From positions 1 to 64,000 of the forward strand of contig NZ_CP145608.1 of NCBI RefSeq assembly GCF_036884295.1: a stretch of 64,000 nt of DNA. Direction: 5' to 3'. The stretch is from Brochothrix thermosphacta DSM 20171 = FSL F6-1036. Its GTDB lineage: Bacteria > Bacillota > Bacilli > Lactobacillales > Listeriaceae. Below are positions 55,862 through 64,000 of this stretch, in pieces. A program made the position numbers and the translations under genes. How positions within the stretch are numbered: position 1 is the stretch's first letter; each line of letters begins with the position of its first letter. Under the pieces are notes generated by a model. It was not told the origin of the DNA. It was given only the letters and a program-made list of their open reading frames with translations, and did not search any database.

Positions 55862-55871
55862 TGTATTTAAT

Positions 55872-56825
55872 TTATTTATTAAGCGGTGTAAAAGAGTCTG
55901 CAATGATTTTTTTCAAAGTGTTGGCAGAGTGGGTCAATTCTGCTTTTTCTTTTTCGTTTAAAGGAACTTCGGCAATTGTATTGATACCTTCACGTCCGAT
56001 AACAGCAGGTGTTCCGAGATAAACATCTTCTATCCCATAATGTGATCCATCCATGTAGGCACTTACTGGTAATACAGCATTTTCATTGCGGAAAATAGCT
56101 CGTGTAATTCGAGCCAAGGCGCTTGCGACACCATAGGAAGTTGACCCTTTTTTCTCAATGATAGAATAGGCTGCATCACGAACTGCTACACGGAAATCTT
56201 CTTTGGCTTGATCCGTGAAGTCAGGAATCCATTTTTCAATAGGTAAATTTCCGATGCGAATATTAGACCAAGCGATAAAACCAGTATCTCCATGCTCACC
56301 TAGCACATAACCGTGAACGCTACCCGCTTCAATGTTGATTTTTTCAGCAAGTGTTTGACGAAGACGAGCTGTATCCAATGAAGTCCCGGAACCGATGACG
56401 CGTTCAGCAGGAAAACCGCTCCATTTGTAGGTTGCGTAGGTAAGAATATCAACAGGGTTCGCAGCTAATAAGAAAATACCATCAAAGCCAGTGGCCATGA
56501 CCGAATCGATAATGCTTTTTAAAATTTTCAAGTTGCGTGTCACTAAATCAAGGCGTGTTTCTCCGGGCTTTTGTGCTGTGCCGGCAGTAATACAAATAAT
56601 ATCTGCATCAGCACAATCGCTATATTCAGCTGAGTACACTTTTTTTGGTGAAAGAAAGGGCAAAGCATGTCGTAAATCGAGCGCATCTCCCTCTGTACGA
56701 TTTTTATCGACATCGAGGATACCTAATTCATGACCGATACCTTGATTAACCAGTGCGAAAGCATAGGCAGAACCAACAGCACCGTCACCTATTAAAATGA
56801 CTTTTTGATTATTAGAAATTCCCAT
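55872..56825 (-). CDS. ldh: L-lactate dehydrogenase
   Basis: Reduces pyruvate to L-lactate with NADH. The 317-residue enzyme has the Rossmann motif [15 protein letters not shown], substrate-binding arginines ([14 protein letters not shown]), and the catalytic histidine in [10 protein letters not shown]. The ATG at 56825 follows AAGGAGGT on the minus strand. It has its own promoter and is divergent from ctc. Confidence 0.97.
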   Translation of the reverse strand: MGISNNQKVILIGDGAVGSAYAFALVNQGIGHELGILDVDKNRTEGDALDLRHALPFLSPKKVYSAEYSDCADADIICITAGTAQKPGETRLDLVTRNLKILKSIIDSVMATGFDGIFLLAANPVDILTYATYKWSGFPAERVIGSGTSLDTARLRQTLAEKINIEAGSVHGYVLGEHGDTGFIAWSNIRIGNLPIEKWIPDFTDQAKEDFRVAVRDAAYSIIEKKGSTSYGVASALARITRAIFRNENAVLPVSAYMDGSHYGIEDVYLGTPAVIGREGINTIAEVPLNEKEKAELTHSANTLKKIIADSFTPLNK

Positions 56826-56867
56826 CTCTATTACCTCCTTATTATATGTACAACTTGTTACAGTTTT

Positions 56868-56897
56868 ATTATAAGGTTATCTTTGATGCGATTGCAA
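56868..56897 (-). promoter_or_regulatory. ldh promoter
   Basis: Read on the minus strand: TTGCAA (56897-56892), an 18-bp spacer and a perfect TATAAT (56873-56868), about 45 bases before ldh. Confidence 0.75.
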
Positions 56898-56934
56898 GGC
56901 TTGGCAAATAACAAAAAGATAAGTTGGTTTCGGC

Positions 56935-57010
56935 GTTAATAAACGAAAAAAAGGGGTATATTATTAGGCCTTTTTAAAATATGATGGTTAGAATAAATAT
57001 AAACGGGTAT
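56935..57010 (+). promoter_or_regulatory. Two tandem candidate SigB promoters for ctc
   Basis: GTTAAT-N13-GGGTAT (56935-56959) and GGTTAG-N13-GGGTAT (56986-57010). The -10 is exact in both, the spacing is 13, and the -35 matches GTTTAA in four of six positions. ctc is a classical general-stress (SigB) gene in Bacillus and Listeria. Confidence 0.6.
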
Positions 57011-57048
57011 ATTAATAGAGAAGTCTATTACAACAGGAGGAATTGATT

Positions 57049-57666
57049 ATGACCATTGAATTGAAAACTAGACCGAGATCTTTAGAAAACCATTCAGAAG
57101 CAAAAAGTATTCGTAGAGCAGGCGCAGTGCCGGCTGTTGTTTATGGCTACGGTATCAAAAATACCAACGTTGCTGTTGATGAGATTGATTTGATCAAAGC
57201 GTTGAGAGAAAATGGACGTAATGCAGTATTGACACTTGAATTAGGCGGAAAGAAAACGAATGTCATTTTACACCAATACCAAAAACATCCGTTAAACGGT
57301 GAATTAGTACATGCTGATTTTTTAGCAGTTAACATGAAAGAAGAGTTAGAAACAGAAGTTGCTATTCGATTAGTAGGTGAACCGAAAGACAAGGCGGGAG
57401 TATTAGAGCAAGTATTATACAATGTGCTCTTATCCGCTACGCCATCTAATGTACCTGAGAGTTTAGAAATCGATATTTCGAAACTCACTATCGGTGATGT
57501 GATAACTGTGGCAGATTTAACAACAGCCAAAGAATATGCTATTTTAGCAGATGCTGAAGATGTTGTGGCTATTTTACAGGCGCCACAAAAATTAGAAGAA
57601 GCAACGGATGAAGTTGCGGAAGCCGCTGAACCAGAAGTTATTAATGGCGGAGAAGAAAAAGAATAA
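57049..57666 (+). CDS. ctc: 50S ribosomal protein L25/general stress protein Ctc
   Basis: The 5S rRNA-binding ribosomal protein of the L25/Ctc type (rplY). The 205-residue form has the N-terminal L25 fold (RSLENHSEAKSIRRAGAVPAV and HQYQKHPLNGELVHADFL), a C-terminal TL5 domain (about 95-180) and an acidic tail. The ATG at 57049 follows ACAGGAGG. It is preceded by two SigB-like promoters and ends before a shared terminator. Confidence 0.95.
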   Translation: MTIELKTRPRSLENHSEAKSIRRAGAVPAVVYGYGIKNTNVAVDEIDLIKALRENGRNAVLTLELGGKKTNVILHQYQKHPLNGELVHADFLAVNMKEELETEVAIRLVGEPKDKAGVLEQVLYNVLLSATPSNVPESLEIDISKLTIGDVITVADLTTAKEYAILADAEDVVAILQAPQKLEEATDEVAEAAEPEVINGGEEKE

Positions 57667-57698
57667 CCATCAACTCATGATGGTATCCATATAAAATA

Positions 57699-57745
57699 AA
57701 AAGCGAGCCGCCATTGATTTGATATCTTTGGTGGTTCGCTTTTAT
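57699..57745. terminator. Terminator between ctc and the CDF transporter
   Basis: The arms 57699-57713 and 57729-57743 form a 15-bp stem with two wobbles; T's and A's on both sides suit the convergent genes. Confidence 0.88.
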
Positions 57746-57753
57746 TATGCGTA

Positions 57754-58641
57754 TTATGAATGAGTGAAATCGGCATTTAAGACTTCCGATTCGGGTTCAA
57801 TATGAATTAAAATCTCTGCTTGTGAAAAATGTTGTTGAATTGAATATTCAATTTCATCACATAGTTCATGCGCGCGTCCGACTGACATTTCTTGTGCAAC
57901 GATTAAATGGAAATCAATGTAAATCTCAGTGCCAGCTCTACGTGTTCTAAAATCATGGTATTCAATATAATTTGATTGGTATGTTTCGATTGCGTCCGTA
58001 ATGAGAAGTTCTTCTTTTGTTGAAAGACGTGAATCCATTAATGGTGGAAAGGATTCTTTTAGTAAGACGGTTGCTTCATACATGATATATAATGCAGTCA
58101 ACATCCCGATGACAGGGTCAAGCCATAACATACCTGTATAGTGAACTAACAAAAGACTCACAGCAACACCAAGCGAGGTGAGTACATCAGTGGTTAGATG
58201 AAGGGCGTTTGATTTCATAGCAACCGATCCTAATTTGTCAGCTGAACGTTTAACTAAATACCCCACAATCCCATTGACTAATGCCCCGAATAACATGACG
58301 CCAATACCTAAGAAAGGTAAGGTTATTTCCGCAGGGTGTCGCAGTTTGTCGATACATTCAATGATAATCCAAATTCCGGCAACATAAATAAGTAATGTTT
58401 CTACAGTACCGGAGAGGTTTTCAGCTTTTCCATGGCCATATGGGTGTTTTTTATCTGCTGGTTGACGTGCGATTTGAATCGAAAAATAAGTGAGTATAGA
58501 AGCGAATAAATCCATTGAAGTGTGGATTGCTTCTGAGATGATTGCAACGGAACCTGTAACGAAGCCAACAATGAGTTTAAGGATAAACATAGTTAGATTA
58601 CTAATGATAGATAATAGCGTGATATTAGTGTGTGATTTCAT
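57754..58641 (-). CDS. Cation diffusion facilitator family transporter
   Basis: Exports divalent metals (Zn, Mn, Fe or Co) in exchange for protons. The 295-residue protein has six membrane helices and metal-site residues in helix II (EAIHTSMDLFAS) and helix V (HLTTDVLTS). HPYGHGKAENLSG lies between helices II and III, and a C-terminal cytoplasmic domain (about 205-290, EIYIDFHLIV) completes it. The start ATG 58641 follows GGAGGT. Metal specificity cannot be assigned. Confidence 0.92.
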   Translation of the reverse strand: MKSHTNITLLSIISNLTMFILKLIVGFVTGSVAIISEAIHTSMDLFASILTYFSIQIARQPADKKHPYGHGKAENLSGTVETLLIYVAGIWIIIECIDKLRHPAEITLPFLGIGVMLFGALVNGIVGYLVKRSADKLGSVAMKSNALHLTTDVLTSLGVAVSLLLVHYTGMLWLDPVIGMLTALYIMYEATVLLKESFPPLMDSRLSTKEELLITDAIETYQSNYIEYHDFRTRRAGTEIYIDFHLIVAQEMSVGRAHELCDEIEYSIQQHFSQAEILIHIEPESEVLNADFTHS

Positions 58642-59010
58642 AATGAAACCTCCAGTCAATAAGTTTGTACATGCGTAACGAAATCATGTTTTATTATCAT
58701 AGCATGTGGGTGATGAGTGGGTCTATAGCAACGTTTTTAGCTATGAGATAGAGTCTGAGCCATGTCAACTAATGTTGGTTAACTGCAAAAGAAAACGAGT
58801 GTTTCACATGGAACTAAACTGAAGATAGAAGTTAAAAGTAGGGGGTGAAAGAGAGCTATGTTATAATTATAAAAAGTAGTTATAAGGAAATGTGTGTGCT
58901 GTTTTAAACAGTAATGCTCAATTGTTCAACAAGTAAACCACTCTGATAAAAGTTTGGTGTTATTTAAGTGTTCCGAGGTAATTGCACATGATAAATGGAG
59001 GAAAGTTAAA
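58642..59010. other. CDF-pth divergent spacer
   Basis: No gene is seen in these 369 bases. On the minus strand TGC-TATGAT (near 58704-58696) is a possible extended -10 for the CDF gene. On the plus strand TG-T-TATAAT (58859-58867) is a perfect extended -10, giving pth a leader of about 140 bases. A small hairpin CAAC-TAAT-GTTG lies near 58766-58777. Confidence 0.55.
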
Positions 59011-59577
59011 ATGAAAATGATTGTAGGTCTGGGAAATCCAGGTAAAAAATATGAAGACACACGCCATAATGTTGGGTTTATGGTGATAAATGAATTAAAT
59101 GAACGTTTCAATGGTTCTTTCAAGGTAACAAAATACAATGGTGAAGTCAGTACGATAGTGCACAAGGGTGAAAAAGTGCTATTGGTTAAGCCACTCACTT
59201 ATATGAACGAATCAGGGCAGTGTATTCGACAATTAGCAGATTATTATGAAATTCCAACTGACGATATTGTTATTGTTTATGACGATCTTGATCTACCAGT
59301 AGGGCAGTTACGCCTACGTCAAAAAGGTAGTGCAGGCGGCCATAATGGAATTAAATCAACCATTCAACATTTGGGCACACAGGATTTTAAACGTGTGAAA
59401 GTTGGCATAACACGTCCAGATGATGGAAATATTATCAATTGGGTATTAGGGCGATTTAGCAAAAAAGAACAACCGGATGTAGCTATTTCAATTAAAGAGG
59501 CAGCTGATGCGTTAGAAATGTGGTTAACTGCTGATTTTATTCAAGCGATGAATCGCTATAATCAAGCTGCAAAATAA
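59011..59577 (+). CDS. pth: Peptidyl-tRNA hydrolase
   Basis: Recycles peptidyl-tRNAs released from stalled ribosomes. The 188-residue protein has [21 protein letters not shown] with the catalytic His, TYMNESGQ, and [20 protein letters not shown]. The start ATG 59011 follows TGGAGG; upstream in-frame codons lack homology. It is cotranscribed with mfd, 13 bases later. Confidence 0.96.
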   Translation: MKMIVGLGNPGKKYEDTRHNVGFMVINELNERFNGSFKVTKYNGEVSTIVHKGEKVLLVKPLTYMNESGQCIRQLADYYEIPTDDIVIVYDDLDLPVGQLRLRQKGSAGGHNGIKSTIQHLGTQDFKRVKVGITRPDDGNIINWVLGRFSKKEQPDVAISIKEAADALEMWLTADFIQAMNRYNQAAK

Positions 59578-59590
59578 GGAGAATCGAAGC

Positions 59591-62500
59591 ATGTTGAGTC
59601 AAATAAAACAGCAATTCATGAAACAACCTGAAATGAAACAAGTCACACAAATGATTTCTGAAGATGGACGACCACAATTAGTGACTGGCCTGACGGGTTC
59701 AGCGCGCTCACTTTTCACAGCGCTTATCGCGGAATCGCTTAATCGCCAAGTCATTTATGTTGCTCATAATTTATACCAAGCACAACAAGTTCATGAATCG
59801 TTGCGTTCATTTTTATCGGAACAACAAGTGAAGCTTTACCCTGCGGATGATTTTGTAGCAACAGATATGAGTATTTCTAGTCCTGAACTTCGAGCACAAC
59901 GATTGGAAACGCTTGAATTTATGCAAAGTAATACGACGGGTGTTGTCATTATACCGATATCAGCCTTGAGAAAACGAATGACTCCCGTGTCACAATGGAC
60001 AGAAGCAAAACAAGTCTTTACTATTGGTGATGAAATCGATCTGACGTCATTCCGTAAACAAATGGCTGAGAGCGGTTATTTATATGTAGAAAAAGTGAGT
60101 TTACAAGGCGAGTATAGCATCCGTGGTGGAATTATTGATATTTTCCCGATGACAGAAACAAATCCGTTGCGTGTAGAACTATTTGATACAGAAGTAGATT
60201 CTATTCGTGCGTTTGATGTCGATAGCCAACGCTCATTAGATACGCGAGAAAAAATTGTTTTGTTACCAGCCAAAGAATGGTTGCTTAACGAGTCTGATCG
60301 CTCATATCTTACAAAAGAATTAGCCAAAGAACTAAAAAAAGCATTAAAAAAGGTCAAAGAGGAAGCAGATCAGTTGCACCTCATTGAGACGATTGAACAT
60401 GATATCGCAAATATAACAGAGGTTATGTTACCGACAGATATCTTAAAGTATAATGCATACTTCTATAAGAAACCCGCAAATTTATTAGATTACACAGCTG
60501 ATAATGCCGTGCTTATTATTGATGAATTATCACGTTTACAAGAGGCTGATGAACAGCTGCATCAAGAAGAAATCAACTGGTTGATGGATGGAATCGAACG
60601 CGCAGAAATTTTACCGCAGACAAGTTTACATCAGTTGTTTGCAGATACGTTAAAACATGCGGTTCAATCGCGTGTTTATCTCTCGTTGTTTCAAAAAAAA
60701 ATGGGAAGCCATCGACTCTACCTTTCAACTAATTTTGTACATAAGCAAATGCAACAATTCCATGGTCAAATGCCGGCAGTCCAAACAGAAATGGCAAGTT
60801 GGCAAAATAATGAAATGGCCACTATTGTGGTTGTACCCACGGAAGAGAGACTAGGTAAAATCAGCCAGACATTTAGCGACTACGATATTTCAACGCAATT
60901 ATTGAACGAAACCGATGAATTGGTATTTGGGCAAGTGCAACTTGTTGTGGGGCAATTAAACGAAGGCTTTGAATTACCTTTGGGACGTCTCGTTGTAGTG
61001 ACGGATGCTGAATTATTTGGTCATAAAACAAAACCAACGATGAAAAGACAGAAAATGTCGAACGCAGAACGTATTAAAGATTATAATGAGCTCAAAGTAG
61101 GCGATTACGTTGTGCATGTCAGCCATGGTGTGGGCCGTTATGTCGGGATGGAAACATTAGATATAAAAGGTGTACACAAAGATTATTTATTAATTATTTA
61201 TCGTGGTGAAGATAAACTATATATTCCTGTTGAACAACTAGAATTGGTGCAAAAATATGTCGGTTCTGAAGGTAAAACACCGAAGTTGAATAAATTAGGT
61301 GGTGCAGAGTGGAAACGTGTCACAGCGCGTGTTCAAAAATCAGTCATCGATATTGCGGATGATTTGATTAAGCTTTATGCTAAACGAGAAGCTGAAAAAG
61401 GTTTTGCTTATAGTCCAGATGACGCATTAATGCATGAGTTTGAAGAAGCCTTTCCTTATGAAGCAACAGAGGATCAAGGGCGCTCTGTTAAAGAAATCAA
61501 ACGTGATATGGAAAGTATTCGTCCGATGGATCGTTTGTTAGTCGGAGATGTAGGATATGGCAAGACTGAAGTTGCACTAAGGGCAGCGTTCAAGGCGATG
61601 ATGGATGGTAAACAAGTGGCTTTCTTGGTGCCAACCACCATTTTAGCGCAACAACACTATGAAACGATGATTTCCCGCTTTGCTAATTTTCCGATCAATA
61701 TTGGTATACTGAGCCGCTTTCGTACTAAGAAACAACAAGAAGAGACACTAGCTGGTTTAGGTTCTGGCAAAATTGATATCGTTGTTGGAACACATCGGTT
61801 ATTATCAAAAGATGTCGCTTACAGGGACTTGGGATTGTTAGTCGTCGATGAAGAACAGCGTTTTGGTGTAACTCACAAAGAGAAAATTAAACAGTTACGA
61901 GCAAATGTGGATGTACTGACATTGACAGCAACACCCATACCGAGAACGTTACACATGTCGATGGTAGGTGTTCGTGATTTGTCTGTTATTGAAACGCCAC
62001 CAGCCAATCGCTACCCCATCCAAACTTATGTGGTCGAACAAAATGATATCTTGATCAAAGAAGCAATTGAGCGAGAGTTATCTCGTTCAGGACAAGTGTT
62101 TTATCTACATAACCGTGTGGATAGTATCGTTCAAAAAGCAGATCGTATTCAAGCTTTAGTTCCGAATGCACGCGTGGGATATGCACATGGACAAATGACT
62201 GAAAATGAATTGGAATCGACTATTTTACGCTTTTTAGAAAATGAATTTGACGTACTGGTAACGACAACAATTATCGAAACGGGTGTCGATATCCCTAATG
62301 TTAATACATTGTTAGTTGAAAATGCAGACCGTATGGGCTTATCACAATTGTATCAATTAAGAGGGCGTGTCGGTCGTTCAAATCGTATTGCTTATGCTTA
62401 CTTCATGCACGAAAAAAATAAAGTGTTGCGCGAGGAAGCTGAAAAACGTCTCCAAGCAATTAAAGAGTTTACAGAATTAGGCTCAGGCTTTAAAATAGCG

Positions 62501-63127
62501 ATGCGTGATCTTAGCATACGAGGTGCCGGAAATATCTTAGGCGCACAACAACATGGCTTTATTGATTCAGTAGGATTTGATCTTTACTCGCAAATGTTGA
62601 GCGATGCTATCAATGAGCGTATGCCACAAGTTGGTGAAAAACAAGGCGAATCCAGCACAGTGGAAATTGACTTGCCACTGGATGCGTATATTCCTGACTA
62701 CTATATCGAAGACAGTCGCCAAAAAATTGAAATGTACAAACGCTTCCGTCAGATAACGACGACGGAAAATATTATGCAATTACAAGATGATATGATTGAT
62801 CGTTTTGGGGAGTACCCACAACAAGTCGCTGATTTGTTTATCATTTCAGAAATTAAATTGAATGCTGAAAAAGTAGGTATTCAAACAATTAAATTGAAGA
62901 AAAATAGTATCGAGTTATTACTGAGTGAAGAAGCAACACAATTAATAGATGGTGCAAAAGTGTTTAAAGCTTTGGATATGTTGGGACGTCAGTCAGGTGT
63001 TGGAATGACAGAACAGCAGCTAGCGGTGACGTATCGTCTTCCAGGCACAGACCCAGCACAATGGTTGCCAACTTTAAGTAAATTTATTGAACAATTAACG
63101 TATGCAACTAAGGATGAAATAAAGTAA
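59591..63127 (+). CDS. mfd: Transcription-repair coupling factor
   Basis: Removes RNA polymerase stalled at DNA damage and recruits UvrA. The 1178-residue protein has a UvrB-like N-terminal part, a CarD-like RNA-polymerase-binding domain (about 495-560, LKVGDYVVHVSHGVGRYVGM), helicase motifs Walker A GDVGYGKTE (near 652) and DEEQ (near 752), and a C-terminal TRCF domain. The length is normal. The sporulation gene spoVT, next in Bacillus, is absent; a flippase gene follows directly. Confidence 0.97.
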   Translation: MLSQIKQQFMKQPEMKQVTQMISEDGRPQLVTGLTGSARSLFTALIAESLNRQVIYVAHNLYQAQQVHESLRSFLSEQQVKLYPADDFVATDMSISSPELRAQRLETLEFMQSNTTGVVIIPISALRKRMTPVSQWTEAKQVFTIGDEIDLTSFRKQMAESGYLYVEKVSLQGEYSIRGGIIDIFPMTETNPLRVELFDTEVDSIRAFDVDSQRSLDTREKIVLLPAKEWLLNESDRSYLTKELAKELKKALKKVKEEADQLHLIETIEHDIANITEVMLPTDILKYNAYFYKKPANLLDYTADNAVLIIDELSRLQEADEQLHQEEINWLMDGIERAEILPQTSLHQLFADTLKHAVQSRVYLSLFQKKMGSHRLYLSTNFVHKQMQQFHGQMPAVQTEMASWQNNEMATIVVVPTEERLGKISQTFSDYDISTQLLNETDELVFGQVQLVVGQLNEGFELPLGRLVVVTDAELFGHKTKPTMKRQKMSNAERIKDYNELKVGDYVVHVSHGVGRYVGMETLDIKGVHKDYLLIIYRGEDKLYIPVEQLELVQKYVGSEGKTPKLNKLGGAEWKRVTARVQKSVIDIADDLIKLYAKREAEKGFAYSPDDALMHEFEEAFPYEATEDQGRSVKEIKRDMESIRPMDRLLVGDVGYGKTEVALRAAFKAMMDGKQVAFLVPTTILAQQHYETMISRFANFPINIGILSRFRTKKQQEETLAGLGSGKIDIVVGTHRLLSKDVAYRDLGLLVVDEEQRFGVTHKEKIKQLRANVDVLTLTATPIPRTLHMSMVGVRDLSVIETPPANRYPIQTYVVEQNDILIKEAIERELSRSGQVFYLHNRVDSIVQKADRIQALVPNARVGYAHGQMTENELESTILRFLENEFDVLVTTTIIETGVDIPNVNTLLVENADRMGLSQLYQLRGRVGRSNRIAYAYFMHEKNKVLREEAEKRLQAIKEFTELGSGFKIAMRDLSIRGAGNILGAQQHGFIDSVGFDLYSQMLSDAINERMPQVGEKQGESSTVEIDLPLDAYIPDYYIEDSRQKIEMYKRFRQITTTENIMQLQDDMIDRFGEYPQQVADLFIISEIKLNAEKVGIQTIKLKKNSIELLLSEEATQLIDGAKVFKALDMLGRQSGVGMTEQQLAVTYRLPGTDPAQWLPTLSKFIEQLTYATKDEIK

Positions 63128-63146
63128 CGACAAAGGAGTGAGGAGA

Positions 63147-64000
63147 ATGGGGACCAAAATAAACACAACGCTTTTTCAAGGTGCCCTCATTCTAACGTTG
63201 GCATCATTACTTTCAAAATTATTGTCAGCTGTTTATCGTGTACCTTTTCAAAATATGGTCGGCGATGAAGGGTTTTATATTTTTCAACAGGCGTATCCTT
63301 TTTATGGTATAAGTATGACATTATCTTTAACAGCTGCACCTCTCTTTATTTCTAAAGTTGTTGCTGAATACAACGGTGATTATAATGCTCAAAGATGGTT
63401 CTTGGAACGAAGTAAACGTTATTTAGGGGTGTTGGGTTTTGTGTTATTCATAGCCCTTTTTATTGCGGCTCCTTGGTTAGCTAATACGATGGGTGATCCC
63501 AGTTTAACGGGTATTATTCGCGTAACAAGTGTCACGTATTTACTGTTACCTTATTTAGGCAGTTACCGCGGTTTTTATCAAGGGGATAATGATATGACGC
63601 CTACCGCAGTATCTCAGGCGGTAGAGCAGGTTGTGCGTGTTGCAATTATCATTGTGGGTGCCTATATAGGTGTATATGTTTTAGATGTATCGCTTTATCA
63701 TGTGGGTGAATTGGCCATGTCAGGTGCGATTATTGGTGGTGCAGCCGGTGCAATTATATTGGCAGTGTTCGATAAAAAGCGCCGTGGTTTACAGCAGATA
63801 CCTACAATGCGACCGGAAAACCTCCAGTTACCACGTGGAATTTGGCGGGACATGTTTGCCGTGATTATAACGAGTGCTTTACTGATTTGGTTTCAAATGG
63901 CAGATGCTTTTCAAATTTTTCGTTTGTTAGTTGCTAGCGGGATTGAGACAGATCAAGCTAAAATTCTTAAGGGAGTGTATGATCGGGGGCAACCATTAAT
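63147..64000 (+). CDS. MurJ/SpoVB-like polysaccharide flippase (partial)
   Basis: The first 284 codons of an integral membrane protein of the MOP (multidrug/oligosaccharide/polysaccharide) superfamily, like YabM/SpoVB. The start MGTKINTTLFQGALILTLAS follows AGGAG, and LSAVYRVPFQNMVGDEGFYIFQQAYP is typical of this group. At least seven membrane helices lie in the visible part. It should flip a lipid-linked cell-wall precursor. The gene runs past the window end, so the C-terminus is missing. Confidence 0.9.
   Translation, partial: MGTKINTTLFQGALILTLASLLSKLLSAVYRVPFQNMVGDEGFYIFQQAYPFYGISMTLSLTAAPLFISKVVAEYNGDYNAQRWFLERSKRYLGVLGFVLFIALFIAAPWLANTMGDPSLTGIIRVTSVTYLLLPYLGSYRGFYQGDNDMTPTAVSQAVEQVVRVAIIIVGAYIGVYVLDVSLYHVGELAMSGAIIGGAAGAIILAVFDKKRRGLQQIPTMRPENLQLPRGIWRDMFAVIITSALLIWFQMADAFQIFRLLVASGIETDQAKILKGVYDRGQPL

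Overview
The window is the origin-proximal part of a low-GC Firmicutes chromosome, numbered from the first base of dnaA. The order dnaA-dnaN-yaaA-recF-gyrB-gyrA, a qox operon, tadA-cydABCD, ffs-dnaX-ebfC-recR-tmk-darA-holB-ricT-yabA-trmN-rsmI-metS-tatD-rpf-rnmV-ksgA-veg-ispE-purR-spoVG-glmU-prs-ldh-ctc-pth-mfd is that of non-sporulating Bacilli and is closest, from memory of gene order, to Listeriaceae. Sporulation genes found between these genes in Bacillus (bofA, abrB, yabG, ssp, spoVT) are absent. The Listeria virulence locus between prs and ldh is also absent. Together with an aa3-type quinol oxidase and lactate dehydrogenase this makes Brochothrix my best guess. That is inference; no database was searched.

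Layout. 1-2.7 kb: dnaA, an oriC unwinding region with DnaA boxes and five DnaA-trios, and dnaN. 2.7-4.9 kb: a small accessory insertion with two membrane-anchored XRE regulators and an orphan membrane-anchored protein. 4.9-10.9 kb: yaaA-recF-gyrB-gyrA. 11-15.5 kb: qoxABCD and a small membrane protein. 15.6-22.7 kb: guaB, an S15/CocE-type hydrolase, dacA, a T-box-controlled serS and a histidine phosphatase. 22.8-23.25 kb: an intergenic repeat array with a period of about 122 bp. 23.2-32.7 kb: acyl-CoA synthetase, tadA, guaC and cydABDC. 32.8-34 kb: SRP RNA, a third XRE-membrane regulator and an orphan terminator. 34-46.6 kb: DNA replication, repair and tRNA/rRNA modification genes, with a POT peptide transporter where yaaR normally lies. 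46.7-55.8 kb: tatD, an Rpf-like 3D-domain protein, rnmV-ksgA, veg, ispE, purR, spoVG and glmU-prs. 55.9-64 kb: ldh (reverse), ctc, a CDF transporter (reverse), pth, mfd and the start of a MurJ/SpoVB-like flippase, which runs off the end.

Together the genes supply replication initiation and elongation (DnaA, DnaN, DnaX, HolB, YabA, gyrase), recombination and repair (RecF, RecR, Mfd), a branched respiratory chain (quinol oxidases aa3 and bd, with CydDC for bd assembly), lactate fermentation, purine balance (GuaB, GuaC, PurR, Prs) and envelope building (GlmU, DacA, the 3D-domain hydrolase, the flippase). Sequence signals include good SigA promoters, three candidate SigB promoters (spoVG and ctc), a serine T-box and about twenty intrinsic terminators. 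I see no CRISPR array, insertion sequence, prophage, rRNA or tRNA gene. The more unusual signals are regulatory and non-coding: a dnaN terminator that is an inverted pair of DnaA boxes, the repeat array, an orphan terminator before dnaX, and several alternative-hairpin leaders.
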